Source of the DNA: JAPLDB01 sp038230515
GTDB taxonomy: Bacteria; Bacteroidota; Bacteroidia; AKYH767-A; 2013-40CM-41-45
Length of the DNA: 64,000 nt
Assembly: GCA_038230515.1 (NCBI GenBank)
Contig: JBBRND010000007.1
Coordinates: 62,001-126,000, forward strand
Direction: 5' to 3'
The position numbers were made by a program, and so were the translations under genes. Below, in pieces: positions 37,791 through 47,268 of the stretch (its first letter is position 1; each line of letters opens with the position of its first letter). The notes beneath the pieces were generated by a model. That model saw only the letters and a list, made by a program, of their open reading frames with translations. It had not been told where the DNA came from and made no database searches.

Positions 37791-37913
37791 ATGAGAAGAT
37801 TTTATCTTTCTCATTTCCTTTTCAGATTTTTATTTTCTACTGAAATTTTTTCAGTTGCATATTTTTTCTTATTGAAATCATTTGCTCAAAATCGTTTAAC
37901 TTGCAAAAAATAA
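37791..37913 (+). CDS. Possible 40-residue signal-peptide-like ORF
   Basis: ATG to TAA, 40 residues, beginning MRRFYLSHFL and containing a hydrophobic stretch ending SFAQ, which looks like a Bacteroidota signal peptide with nothing after it. It lies in the leader of the second large cargo gene, 5 bp before that gene's ATG. It may be the left-over start of a lost paralog or a chance frame. No database check was possible. Confidence 0.25.
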   Translation: MRRFYLSHFLFRFLFSTEIFSVAYFFLLKSFAQNRLTCKK

Positions 37914-37918
37914 TTCGC

Positions 37919-40900
37919 ATGAAAACTTTCCCTACAACCTTCGCTAGATTTTTATTTGCGGGAGTATTTATTTTACTTCAGCAAAGTTTTTCTTATTCAC
38001 AATCAACGGGAATAAATTATACTTACTCTACTCAAGCATACGGTGCATGGGCTGCAAATGGAGGTGCTGTAATTGCTGGTAGTCCAGGTGCAGATAATAC
38101 TCTTTTTACAATTACCCCTCCTCCAGGAGTAGGTGCAAATCAATGGAATGGATTCTTTTTCGGAAGCACTTATTTTCCTCCAGGACAACCAATTTATATT
38201 TCTTCAAATGGTTTTATGTCATTCATAAATCCTGGATCTTCAATACCAACCAATAGCCTAGCTACCAGCCCTTATGCAGTGATCGCTCCCCTTTGGGATG
38301 ATCTGGCAGTTGCCCCTGCCGGAAATATTAATTGGAGAATTGTGGGGGGAGGATCCCCCAACAGAAAATTAGTTGTTGAATGGAACCAGATGCTTTGGGA
38401 TAAAGGTGCCGCTGTTCAGGCAATTACTATGCAGGTAACCATATGGGAAAAGACGGCAGTTCTTGCAAATGTTATCGACATAAAATATCTGAACAATGGA
38501 GCCGGAATCGCGAATATTAATAATGCATCAAGTGGTGCCTCAGTTGGTTTGTCAGGTTTTTGCTCAGGAGACTTTTATAGCTATGCTTCTGTTCCCGGAG
38601 CCGGAGCTCCAGTGAAAACAGCTGAAAATACTACCCTTGCATCTCATCCATCTACAACATTTTTCTATCGTCTCACTCCCAATGTTCATCCAAACGACAA
38701 TTGCGCAAGTGCGCAGGCAATTGTCTTTAATCCGGCATCGTTTCTCATTCCAACTCCTGGAACTACTCTTCACTCTACCATATCTGCTGCCCCGGCAGGA
38801 TGCTGGGGTGCTCCGATTACAAATGCTGCAGATGTGTGGTTTACTTTTACGAAACCAGCAGGCATTACTAACTTTGAAATATTTACAGACAGTTTAGATT
38901 GCAGAGGTCCTAATTACAAAACAGGAATCGAAGTTTACACTTCCTGTGGTGGTGCACCTGTAGCATGTAATTTCGGAAGCGCGGGACCTTCGGGTACTGC
39001 ATCTTCCTATCTCAATATGACTAATGCTTCTTTTGGAGTTCCCTGTGCTTCGCAGCAGTATTGGGTGAGAGTTGCTACTGATACAACTTACAAAGGGTAT
39101 TTTAGGTTCTACATCCGTCCACCGGGAAGAGATTGTGCTTTTGCAACCAATATAACTCCTTGCGGTATTCCTTACACTGCACCTGCTGGCTTATCTACCT
39201 GCGGCTTCGCCAACGATTACGATAGTATAAACTCGCTCTGTCATCATTCCTTTCAAAAAGGAGAGGACTATGTGTTTACCTACACTCCTCCTGTTTCACA
39301 ATGTGTAGACTTTCATTTGAACAATACACCGCCCAATTCTTTTCCTGGATTATTTATTTATGATGGCTGCCCTAACGTGTCCAGTTGCCTTGGTATTGTA
39401 ACCGGATTAGGAGGAACCAATCTTATCTTTAGTAACTTTACACTGAGTGCCGGAGTTCCTTATTACTTTGTGGTTGATTACGATAGTTCAAACTTCACTA
39501 CTTGCCTCAGTATGTTCGACTTCAGTATTAGCACAAGTCTCACGAGCGCGCCAGGCAATGATTTGTGTGCAAGTGCGCCTGTAATTCCAGTAAACGTTTC
39601 GGCAGTGTCTTCTTGTACGGGGGTTACAAATTACAATAACAGTTGTGCTACTCCTTCTGCAGCCGGAATTCCTTTACCGGGATGTGGAGCATTTACGGAT
39701 GGAGTTACACCTGATGTGTGGTTTACTGTTGTTTCAAATGGCACTACTTCCCCGCATCAAATCAATGTAAATCCGGGTTCTCCGACTGCCCAGGATTTAG
39801 CGATGGCAGTTTATACAGCGCCTTCCTGCGCTGGACCATTTACATTAGTAAACTGCGATGATAATTCAGGTGGCTTTTCGATGCCTTCTTTAACTGTAGT
39901 TCCTCCTGTGGGACCTGCCACTACTTACTATGTGAGAGTTTGGTCTAATGACGGAACCCAACCCGGAAACTTTAATATTTGTGCTATCGTTGGCTGCACT
40001 CCAGCAAATGATTTACCATGCAGTGCTGTGAATCTTACTTTAGGCGTACCTGTTAATGGGGATAACGGCTGCTCCTCAGGAGCAGGTGAACCGGCAATAG
40101 TGGGAGGTGCTTCATGTTGGGGTGGTGCTGCTAATGCTATAAATACAGTTTGGTATAAATTTACGGCTCCGGCATCAGGAAGTGTTATCATTCGAACTCG
40201 GTTATTTACTTTGTTTGATTCGCAAATTGCATTGTTCAGCGGTGCCTGTGGCCCGGCACTAGTTGAAATTGCATGTAACAATGATGTGGTTGCCGGATGT
40301 GGTGGATATTTGTTTTCATATCGTTATTCTCAAATTACAAGCCCTGCATTAATACCCGGAAATATTTACTACATTGCTGTTGATGGCAGAGGTTCAAACA
40401 CCGGTTCATTTGAAATAATTGCAATTGATGGAACTTCTAGTTTCCCTCCTGTTCCTGTACAAGATTGTGCACTCGCACAGACAATTTGTTCGAATTCAAC
40501 ATTCACAGTTGCTGATCCCGGTTATCAGGGCATCGGAAATTATTGTGACGTTGCCGCACCAACAAGTTGTATTGCAAGTGGCGAAAAAGCATCAGCATGG
40601 TATATCTTTTCAATTGCTGCTCCGGGTGGCTTGGTACAGTTCTCTATAAATCCTTTTAACAGTACAGATTACGATTTTTTCCTTTTCAGAATAGATGGAG
40701 TTGCCAACCCTTGTGCTCAGCTTGCAGCAGGAAATCTTGCAGCTTTCCCGTTTTACTCTTGCAGCTGGACAGACACTTATGGTCCCACCGGAATGTCGAA
40801 TGCAATTGCAGGAACAAGTGCGGCTAATGTTTGTACTGGAGCAATTGGCCCGGCTTTCCATCCTGCATACACTGTCACAGGTGGAGAAACATTTTTGTTA

Positions 40901-42814
40901 TATCTCAGTAACTGGACAAACAATACCTCGGGTTTTACACTTGACTGGTTGGGTACTCCGATCAGCGGTACGCCCCCTGTTCGTTATTGGCAGAACAGCA
41001 TTGATAATGTTTGGACAAACAATGTAAACTGGACTCCAACTTGCGGTGGCGTTCCTGATTGCTATACAAATGGAATTGCAGCCGTCATAACAAATGTCGG
41101 TGTTGCTCCTGTTATTTCAGCAAATACTTCGGTAAAAGATATTACTATTAATCTGGGTGCTACTCTGACAATTGGGATTGGAGTCAATGTTGATGTGTGC
41201 GGGGATTTCACGAACAACGGAACGCTTGTTTGTGCTGCTAATTCAACGATACGTTTTGTCGGAATTGCAAATCAAAATATCAACGGAACCTTTGGTATCG
41301 GAAATGCATTCAATCATTTCACTGTGCAGAAAGGCAGCGGCTGGGTTAAGTTGAATACTAATATTTACATAAATGGAAATGATTCAATCATTGGCGGAAT
41401 AGTTGACAATAATCTAAAAAATACATTTCTTAAAGGAAATTTCTATAACTATAGTGGGGCAGCGAGTTTTACGAATATGGGCGTTGGTGCAGGAGGAAGT
41501 ACTTTAAACTTTACCGGTGCTGCTCCTCAGAATTATACAAATCTTGTTAGTAATCTTACCCTCAATAATGTTACAATGAATCAGACCACTGCTTCAACAG
41601 TTGTGCTTGCTGCGGGAGCTTTCAACGATATGATTCTTGGAACAGGTGGACTGCTAACGCTTACTTTGGGGATTATCAACACCGGAGCAGCACAAAAAGT
41701 TGATGTTACAAACTCTACAGCTGCTGCTGTTACTGCCGGTAATGCTACTAGTTATGTTGAAAATGTTTTGAGGCGTGCTATTCCTCTAGCTCTCGGAGTG
41801 TACGAGTTCCCTCTCGGAATCACTTCGAAAGGATACCAACGATTCTCGCTGCAATATACAACAGCACCCACCACAGTGTATTCCCTTACAGGAAAATTCC
41901 GACTCTGGTCTCCATTGCCAGCTGCTGGACCAAATGTGACAGAATGTATTTCTGCCAACTACAGTTGCTGTGCGCCTTATGATAATGGTTACTGGACGAT
42001 GGACGCAAGCAGCGTATCGGGCTGGGGAACCTACACTGCCAATGCCTACCCGCTAAATGTAACGAATGATATCGGAGGTGCACCAAACGGATACTCCATT
42101 ATGAAATCGCCTTCCAATAATGGCTTAGGGGCATGGGTAATGCAGGGAACATGCGTAACCCCGGGAATGGGTGTTGCTCCTGTTTCCAGAACGGCATTAA
42201 ATTCTTTTTCTGATTTCGGTGTTGTTCAATACACTTCTCCGCTGCCGATTGAACTTTTGAGTTTTGAAGCAGATCAGGACTTAGATGGAACTGTTCTTTC
42301 CTCATGGGCAACTGCTACTGAAATCAACAACGATCATTTTGAAGTGGAGCGAAGCGTAAATGGCAATGATAATTTCAAAAATATTGGAACCGTAAAAGGA
42401 TTTGGTGCAGGCACTACTACAAATAATCACTACTATACATTACGTGATCAAGACCAATGCAACGGTATAAACTATTATCGCATCAGACAAGTTGATATTG
42501 ATGGACGCTTCACTTATAGTAACGTAGTAGCAGTTCGTTGCCGCAATAAGGATGATTTAGTTTCAGTATTTCCAAATCCATCTAATACAAAAATCAATAT
42601 TGGCTTCTTCGAAACTGCCGACAGCAAGGTGACCATTGATATTCTTGATATGTTCGGCAATGTTGTTTCATCTTCGTTGTTCGCAGTGAAGAAGGATTTG
42701 AATAACGTGGAAATGAAAATTGATCAATTGTCAAATGGCTTTTATTATTTGCGCTTTAGGAACACTGATATAGGTAACGAAGCAACAAGACAAGTTAAGT
42801 TCCTGAAATATTGA
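37919..42814 (+). CDS. Large T9SS type A cargo protein, second of a tandem pair
   Basis: A 1,631-residue paralog of the preceding protein with the same order of parts: signal peptide (MKTFPTTFARFLFAG, cleaved after SYSQ), N-terminal module with SSNGFMS and PLWDDLA, modules at HPNDNC (about 257), GNDLC (about 544), ANDLPC (about 694) and QDCALAQTIC (about 847), a beta-helix-like part from about 1023, a conserved PLPIELLSFEA segment near 1440 (shared as PLPIELLSFDA) and a T9SS type A signal ending RQVKFLKY. The ATG at 37919 is used; an in-frame TTG at 37901 would add six residues. Same comments on role as for its neighbour. Confidence 0.9.
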   Translation: MKTFPTTFARFLFAGVFILLQQSFSYSQSTGINYTYSTQAYGAWAANGGAVIAGSPGADNTLFTITPPPGVGANQWNGFFFGSTYFPPGQPIYISSNGFMSFINPGSSIPTNSLATSPYAVIAPLWDDLAVAPAGNINWRIVGGGSPNRKLVVEWNQMLWDKGAAVQAITMQVTIWEKTAVLANVIDIKYLNNGAGIANINNASSGASVGLSGFCSGDFYSYASVPGAGAPVKTAENTTLASHPSTTFFYRLTPNVHPNDNCASAQAIVFNPASFLIPTPGTTLHSTISAAPAGCWGAPITNAADVWFTFTKPAGITNFEIFTDSLDCRGPNYKTGIEVYTSCGGAPVACNFGSAGPSGTASSYLNMTNASFGVPCASQQYWVRVATDTTYKGYFRFYIRPPGRDCAFATNITPCGIPYTAPAGLSTCGFANDYDSINSLCHHSFQKGEDYVFTYTPPVSQCVDFHLNNTPPNSFPGLFIYDGCPNVSSCLGIVTGLGGTNLIFSNFTLSAGVPYYFVVDYDSSNFTTCLSMFDFSISTSLTSAPGNDLCASAPVIPVNVSAVSSCTGVTNYNNSCATPSAAGIPLPGCGAFTDGVTPDVWFTVVSNGTTSPHQINVNPGSPTAQDLAMAVYTAPSCAGPFTLVNCDDNSGGFSMPSLTVVPPVGPATTYYVRVWSNDGTQPGNFNICAIVGCTPANDLPCSAVNLTLGVPVNGDNGCSSGAGEPAIVGGASCWGGAANAINTVWYKFTAPASGSVIIRTRLFTLFDSQIALFSGACGPALVEIACNNDVVAGCGGYLFSYRYSQITSPALIPGNIYYIAVDGRGSNTGSFEIIAIDGTSSFPPVPVQDCALAQTICSNSTFTVADPGYQGIGNYCDVAAPTSCIASGEKASAWYIFSIAAPGGLVQFSINPFNSTDYDFFLFRIDGVANPCAQLAAGNLAAFPFYSCSWTDTYGPTGMSNAIAGTSAANVCTGAIGPAFHPAYTVTGGETFLLYLSNWTNNTSGFTLDWLGTPISGTPPVRYWQNSIDNVWTNNVNWTPTCGGVPDCYTNGIAAVITNVGVAPVISANTSVKDITINLGATLTIGIGVNVDVCGDFTNNGTLVCAANSTIRFVGIANQNINGTFGIGNAFNHFTVQKGSGWVKLNTNIYINGNDSIIGGIVDNNLKNTFLKGNFYNYSGAASFTNMGVGAGGSTLNFTGAAPQNYTNLVSNLTLNNVTMNQTTASTVVLAAGAFNDMILGTGGLLTLTLGIINTGAAQKVDVTNSTAAAVTAGNATSYVENVLRRAIPLALGVYEFPLGITSKGYQRFSLQYTTAPTTVYSLTGKFRLWSPLPAAGPNVTECISANYSCCAPYDNGYWTMDASSVSGWGTYTANAYPLNVTNDIGGAPNGYSIMKSPSNNGLGAWVMQGTCVTPGMGVAPVSRTALNSFSDFGVVQYTSPLPIELLSFEADQDLDGTVLSSWATATEINNDHFEVERSVNGNDNFKNIGTVKGFGAGTTTNNHYYTLRDQDQCNGINYYRIRQVDIDGRFTYSNVVAVRCRNKDDLVSVFPNPSNTKINIGFFETADSKVTIDILDMFGNVVSSSLFAVKKDLNNVEMKIDQLSNGFYYLRFRNTDIGNEATRQVKFLKY

Positions 42815-42835
42815 CAAATATTTTCTCTCATTGAG

Positions 42836-42866
42836 ATGCCGGAAATTTTTTCTGGCATTTTTTATT
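42836..42866 (+). terminator. Rho-independent terminator after the second large cargo gene
   Basis: ATGCCGGAAA (42836-42845) pairs with TTTCTGGCAT (42849-42858), one G-T pair, with a 3-nt loop and a T run afterwards. It lies 21 bp past the stop codon. Confidence 0.85.
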
Positions 42867-42907
42867 TCTACCCCTTTCCCCTTCTCTTAAACAGTTCTCA
42901 GAATTTC

Positions 42908-42915
42908 TATCTTTG
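42908..42915 (+). promoter_or_regulatory. Candidate -7 box TATCTTTG of yidC
   Basis: TATCTTTGC ends 18 nt before the yidC ATG and matches TAnnTTTG plus C. It follows the terminator of the upstream gene by about 45 bp. Confidence 0.5.
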
Positions 42916-42933
42916 CGCGCTTAAAAAAAATAA

Positions 42934-44775
42934 ATGGACAGAAACTCGATCATCGGAATTATTCTTATCGGCATTCTCATTATTGGGTATTCCATTTACA
43001 CGCAACCTTCCGAAGCTGATCGTAAAACAATGCAGCATACTGCTGATTCCATTCAGGCAGTAAGAAAAGCTGAACAACAACTCGCAGCAAATCAAAAAAC
43101 TTTCAAGGACAATTCCGTTGCTGTTGCCGATTCTGTAATTACCGATTCTGTAAAATCAGAAATGTCACATCAGCAATTCGGGATTTTCTCTGCTTCGGCT
43201 ACGGGCACCGAACAGATTTACACTTTAGAAAATGACCTGATGAAAATATCCATTTCTTCAAAAGGCGCATGTGTCAAAGCTGTTGAATTAAAAAACTATA
43301 AGTCATATGACGGAAAGCCAGTCACACTTTTGAGCGGAGATTCGTCTTCCTTTAACCTTTCCTTTCCTTCACAAAATCGTTCCATTAACTCAACCGATCT
43401 TTTCTTTTCTTCTGCAGGAATAATTGCTAAAGGATCAGTGAAAATACTTTCGCTAAAGTTGAATGCGGGCGAAAATAAATTTGTTGAATACAATTACTCT
43501 ATGACTGATGGAAGTTACCTCGTTGGATTCAAAGTAAATGTTACGAATCTGAATGATGTGATTGCCCCAAATGCAACCTACCTTGCATTCGATTGGAAGG
43601 ATCATATTCGTCCGCAGGAAAAAAGCATTAAGAGCGAACGTGCTGCTACGACAGTTTATTACCATTTCATAGAGGAAGAAGTTGACAAAATAAGCCCCGC
43701 GAAAGATGAACAGCAATCGCTCAAAACAAAAGTAAAATGGATTGCTTTCAAGCAGCAGTTTTTCACTTCCGTTTTAATTGCCGACAATGCATTCGATTCT
43801 CCGGTTGTTGAAACCCGCACCGATGCAGGCAACGACAAATATGTAAAAAACCTCTCCGCTTCTTTTGCTTTACCTTATGATCATAAAAGTGATGAAAGTT
43901 ACGGGATGAAATTTTATTTCGGTCCGAACCATTACCAGACGTTGAAGAAGATTGAAGGACTTGATCTTGAAAAACAAATTGACCTTGGATGGGGAATCTT
44001 TGGTTATGTAAATAAATTTCTTGTCATCCCGATTTTTAATTTCCTGAGCAGCTTCAATATTAATTTCGGAATCATCATTTTAATTCTCACAATCATTATC
44101 CGTATTGTTTTACTGCCTCTCACGTTTGGTTCGTTCAAGAGTCAGGCAAAAATAAAAGTGCTTGCGCCCGAGATGGCTGAGATCAATGAAAAGCATAAGG
44201 ATGATGCCATGAAGAAGCAACAGGAAACGATGGCGCTTTACAAGAAAGCCGGTGTAAACCCGCTGGGCGGCTGCATTCCGGGCTTGCTCCAGATGCCGAT
44301 ACTCATTGCCATGTTCAGGTTCTTCCCAACTTCTATTGAGCTTCGTGGTGAAAGTTTTTTGTGGGCAAAAGATTTATCCACATACGATTCAGTTCTCGAT
44401 CTCGGCTTCAACATTCCTTTTTACGGAGACCATGTCAGCTTATTCACTTTGCTGATGACGGTTTCCACATTGCTTTTTACAAAGCTGAATATGCAGATGA
44501 CGAGCGCCAGCAATCCGCAAATGAAATGGATGATGTACATCATGCCGGTAATGTTTCTCGGTGTCTTCAATAATTATTCTGCCGGATTGAGCTACTATTA
44601 TTTCCTCAGTAATATTTTCGGCCTTGGTCAGCAATATCTTTTCAAAGCATTTATTGATGAAGAATCCATTCACCGACAGATTCAGGAAAACAAAAAGAAA
44701 GTGGTTAAGAAATCAGGATTCCAACAGCGGCTGGAAAAAATGGCGAAAGAACGTGGTTATCCGGTGAAGAAATAA
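42934..44775 (+). CDS. yidC: Membrane protein insertase YidC
   Basis: Inserts inner-membrane proteins, alone or with SecYEG. 613 residues: N-terminal helix (IIGIILIGILIIGYSIY, about 5-21), a periplasmic beta-sandwich P1 domain (about 85-350), then the conserved five-helix core from about 365, with LLPLTFGSFKSQAKIK, the loop GVNPLGGCIPGLLQMPILIAMFRF (two pieces, about 435-460) and a basic C-terminus (QENKKKVVKK). Length and domain order are normal for Bacteroidota. It stands alone with its own promoter box and converges on the WG-repeat gene. Confidence 0.97.
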   Translation: MDRNSIIGIILIGILIIGYSIYTQPSEADRKTMQHTADSIQAVRKAEQQLAANQKTFKDNSVAVADSVITDSVKSEMSHQQFGIFSASATGTEQIYTLENDLMKISISSKGACVKAVELKNYKSYDGKPVTLLSGDSSSFNLSFPSQNRSINSTDLFFSSAGIIAKGSVKILSLKLNAGENKFVEYNYSMTDGSYLVGFKVNVTNLNDVIAPNATYLAFDWKDHIRPQEKSIKSERAATTVYYHFIEEEVDKISPAKDEQQSLKTKVKWIAFKQQFFTSVLIADNAFDSPVVETRTDAGNDKYVKNLSASFALPYDHKSDESYGMKFYFGPNHYQTLKKIEGLDLEKQIDLGWGIFGYVNKFLVIPIFNFLSSFNINFGIIILILTIIIRIVLLPLTFGSFKSQAKIKVLAPEMAEINEKHKDDAMKKQQETMALYKKAGVNPLGGCIPGLLQMPILIAMFRFFPTSIELRGESFLWAKDLSTYDSVLDLGFNIPFYGDHVSLFTLLMTVSTLLFTKLNMQMTSASNPQMKWMMYIMPVMFLGVFNNYSAGLSYYYFLSNIFGLGQQYLFKAFIDEESIHRQIQENKKKVVKKSGFQQRLEKMAKERGYPVKK

Positions 44776-44909
44776 TAATCGCATTCCATTTTTGATTTCA
44801 TATTGCCCTTCAAATACCTAAATAGAAACCATTACTTTGCAAAAAAGGTGTATCATTTAGTCAGCGGAGATTTGTTGTATTAGAAAAAGATAAAGAGAAT
44901 TAGCGCTAA

Positions 44910-47024
44910 TCACAACCCGTCTTCCCTCCATATCCAATCCCTCTTCTCTGCGTTGTAATACCCATAAAGATTGCCATTATTGAAGCGGATGACATCATCA
45001 GTTACCCATTGATATTTTTCAAACTCCGGAACTATCAAAACACTTCCTCCTTTTGAGATAAGACCGAAACGCGACCCTCTTTTAATCAAGGCAACATCTT
45101 TCTTAAAGGCAGAAATAAAAACGTAATTGAAAGGGATATTTATTTTTCCGGTAATGTCAATCACTCCGAAGGAGTTTTTGAGTTTCACTGCTGCTGCACC
45201 TTCTGAAAACTGATTCACCATATCATACTTAAAAGGAACAAGCGTTTTGTTGTCAAGATCAATGTATCCCCACTTTCCTTTTCTTCGTGCGGCAACCGGA
45301 AGATCGCTTTTATAAAAATGAAGATCGTCATATAGAGAAGGAATAATTTTATTTCCGGTGCTGTCAATGATGGATGCTTTCGCTTTTTGTTTCACTACAG
45401 CAAAGCCGTCCATGAATTCACTTTTGTCAATTGCCTGCTTATCGAAATCGTAAATGAGCGGAATGGAAATGTTTCCGTTTGCATCTGCATATCCGCATTT
45501 GTCGTCTTTCGCAATCAATGCAAGGCCTGAAGAAAATTTTCCGATGGCATCATAAGTAACAGGCAGCACTTCATCGCCAATACGGTTAAGAAAACCAAAC
45601 ACTTCATCCTTTTCGGCTTTTATCAATCCGTTTTCTTCTATCTCAATGGAAGAATATTTCTGTGCAATAATTAAATTGCCTTTGCTGTCAATGATGCCGA
45701 GCGCATCTTCTTTTCCAACTACAGCCATGCCATTCACAAAATCAGCAGCAGATTCAAACTGTGGTTTGATAATTATTTTTCCATGCGTATCCAAGTAACC
45801 ATACTTCAGTGAATCTAGAAAAAAAATTCTATCGTCATGTGGGGCGCCTACTTCCTCATAAATTGCCGGGAAAAGTGTTTCGCCATCGCGGTTTATCACA
45901 GTTGCTTTGCCATTCATCTTTACTAATGCAAAACCATTTTCAAAAGGGTCGGCTTCATCAAAAAGAAAATCAATTTCAATTTTGCCGCTCTTGCTGATGT
46001 ATCCATATTTACCGTTCTTGCTCACTGCACAAAGCCCTTCAGAGAATTCGTCCACATCATCGTACAGGTTCGGCATCACTTGTTTTCCTTCATCAGAAAT
46101 AAAAGTGAAGTGATTGTTTTTTCGAACAGGGAGCAGTGTTACATTTTCAAGACGGAAATCTTCTTCCACCTGCTTGCTGTATTTAAAGTCGGGATAGTTT
46201 TTGAAAAAGTCATCCAGGTTCTGAACACTGTAGAGTTCAAGGTAGCGGTGATACAATTTCATCCAAGCAGAGGGAGCATTTTTATTTGAAGAATATTTCT
46301 TTGCGAAGGCATAATATTCTTCGGGAGATTTCTGCTTTGTTGCAATTGCAAAGAGAGAATCCTCTGCCTGCATTCGATATGGGCTTTCAGGATAGGTGTT
46401 GATGAAAGCAGCATAGCTTTTCTCCGTTCGCGATGCAACCTGCTCGCGGAAAAGACAATCCTCATAACGCCTTCGCGCTTCAGCAGTTTGCATGGTGTAA
46501 GGATAGTTTGTAAAATAATCATGGTAACTCTTACTCCTGTTCTCAGCTTTCGCAATGGAGAACGCAAGATTACTTCGCTGCTGTGAAGCGCTATCAGAAA
46601 ACGAAGACCATGAATACTTACCGATGTAATCATTCCACATATCAACATTGTTTTTAGAAGATACTTCACGATAAGCAATGGCTGCAATGGAATCTTTACG
46701 TGATGAAATTTGATACGCGCTAATGTGATATTTATCTTTCAAATCAATTTCTTCTTCTGCTGTTAGATGACCGAAAAGAGAATCAGCAATAAGAATATAA
46801 ATGCGGGCGGTGTCGAGATTGTAAAACGGATTGTCGTGACTGGAAGCAATGATGCTTAATCCGTAGTAAGCAGGAACCGGCTGCTTGCCGGCACGCGCTA
46901 AAAAGCTTTCGCGCGCCTGAAAGTAGTCATAAACGGCAAGCCGTTCATAACCATAAGCAATTTTATCTTTTGCTGAAGATGTGAAAAAAGAAAAGCAGAA
47001 AAGAAAAATGAGGACAAATTTCAA
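44910..47024 (-). CDS. WG-repeat protein
   Basis: Secreted or surface protein of 704 residues. The best start is the TTG at 47024: the sequence LKFVLIFLFCFSFFTSSA then forms a normal signal peptide, and AAGGTGG 6 nt upstream is a rare Shine-Dalgarno match. A longer frame reaches a TTG at 47168 but has no better signals. Residues of about 30-300 have tetratricopeptide-like helices (FQARESFLARAG, YFTNYPYTMQTAEARRRYE). Residues from about 320 to the end hold at least eight WG repeats (GKYGYISKSGKI, DKCGYADANGNIS, GKWGYIDLDNKTLVPFKYD, two pieces). Function unknown. Confidence 0.88.
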   Translation of the reverse strand: MKFVLIFLFCFSFFTSSAKDKIAYGYERLAVYDYFQARESFLARAGKQPVPAYYGLSIIASSHDNPFYNLDTARIYILIADSLFGHLTAEEEIDLKDKYHISAYQISSRKDSIAAIAYREVSSKNNVDMWNDYIGKYSWSSFSDSASQQRSNLAFSIAKAENRSKSYHDYFTNYPYTMQTAEARRRYEDCLFREQVASRTEKSYAAFINTYPESPYRMQAEDSLFAIATKQKSPEEYYAFAKKYSSNKNAPSAWMKLYHRYLELYSVQNLDDFFKNYPDFKYSKQVEEDFRLENVTLLPVRKNNHFTFISDEGKQVMPNLYDDVDEFSEGLCAVSKNGKYGYISKSGKIEIDFLFDEADPFENGFALVKMNGKATVINRDGETLFPAIYEEVGAPHDDRIFFLDSLKYGYLDTHGKIIIKPQFESAADFVNGMAVVGKEDALGIIDSKGNLIIAQKYSSIEIEENGLIKAEKDEVFGFLNRIGDEVLPVTYDAIGKFSSGLALIAKDDKCGYADANGNISIPLIYDFDKQAIDKSEFMDGFAVVKQKAKASIIDSTGNKIIPSLYDDLHFYKSDLPVAARRKGKWGYIDLDNKTLVPFKYDMVNQFSEGAAAVKLKNSFGVIDITGKINIPFNYVFISAFKKDVALIKRGSRFGLISKGGSVLIVPEFEKYQWVTDDVIRFNNGNLYGYYNAEKRDWIWREDGL

Positions 47025-47237
47025 AAGCCACCTTACAGGTGCTGCCCAAAAAAATCGGTACAAGCACGATCCTGTTAGGAATAAAAACAAATAGTTGATC
47101 TTCGTTTTCAAGGATGTGAAAGTAGGACTTTTTAAAAAATCAGCTTGGGATGTGCCATGATTCAACAAACAAATTGAAATTTATATCTTTTGAGCGCTAA
47201 ACTTCAGACATTAAACTTTAAACTTAAACTTCTCGTT

Positions 47238-47245
47238 TATCTTTG
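47238..47245 (+). promoter_or_regulatory. Candidate -7 box TATCTTTG of paaZ
   Basis: TATCTTTGC ends 23 nt before the ATG of paaZ, matching TAnnTTTG plus C. Confidence 0.5.
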
Positions 47246-47268
47246 CCTTTCATTTTTCAAAAATAATC

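Noticed and set aside
44899..44910. Perfect palindrome ATTAGCGCTAAT at the end of the WG-repeat gene
   Set aside because: It overlaps the stop codon edge of a convergent gene pair and has no promoter near, so an operator role is unlikely; 12-bp palindromes occur by chance in AT-rich DNA.
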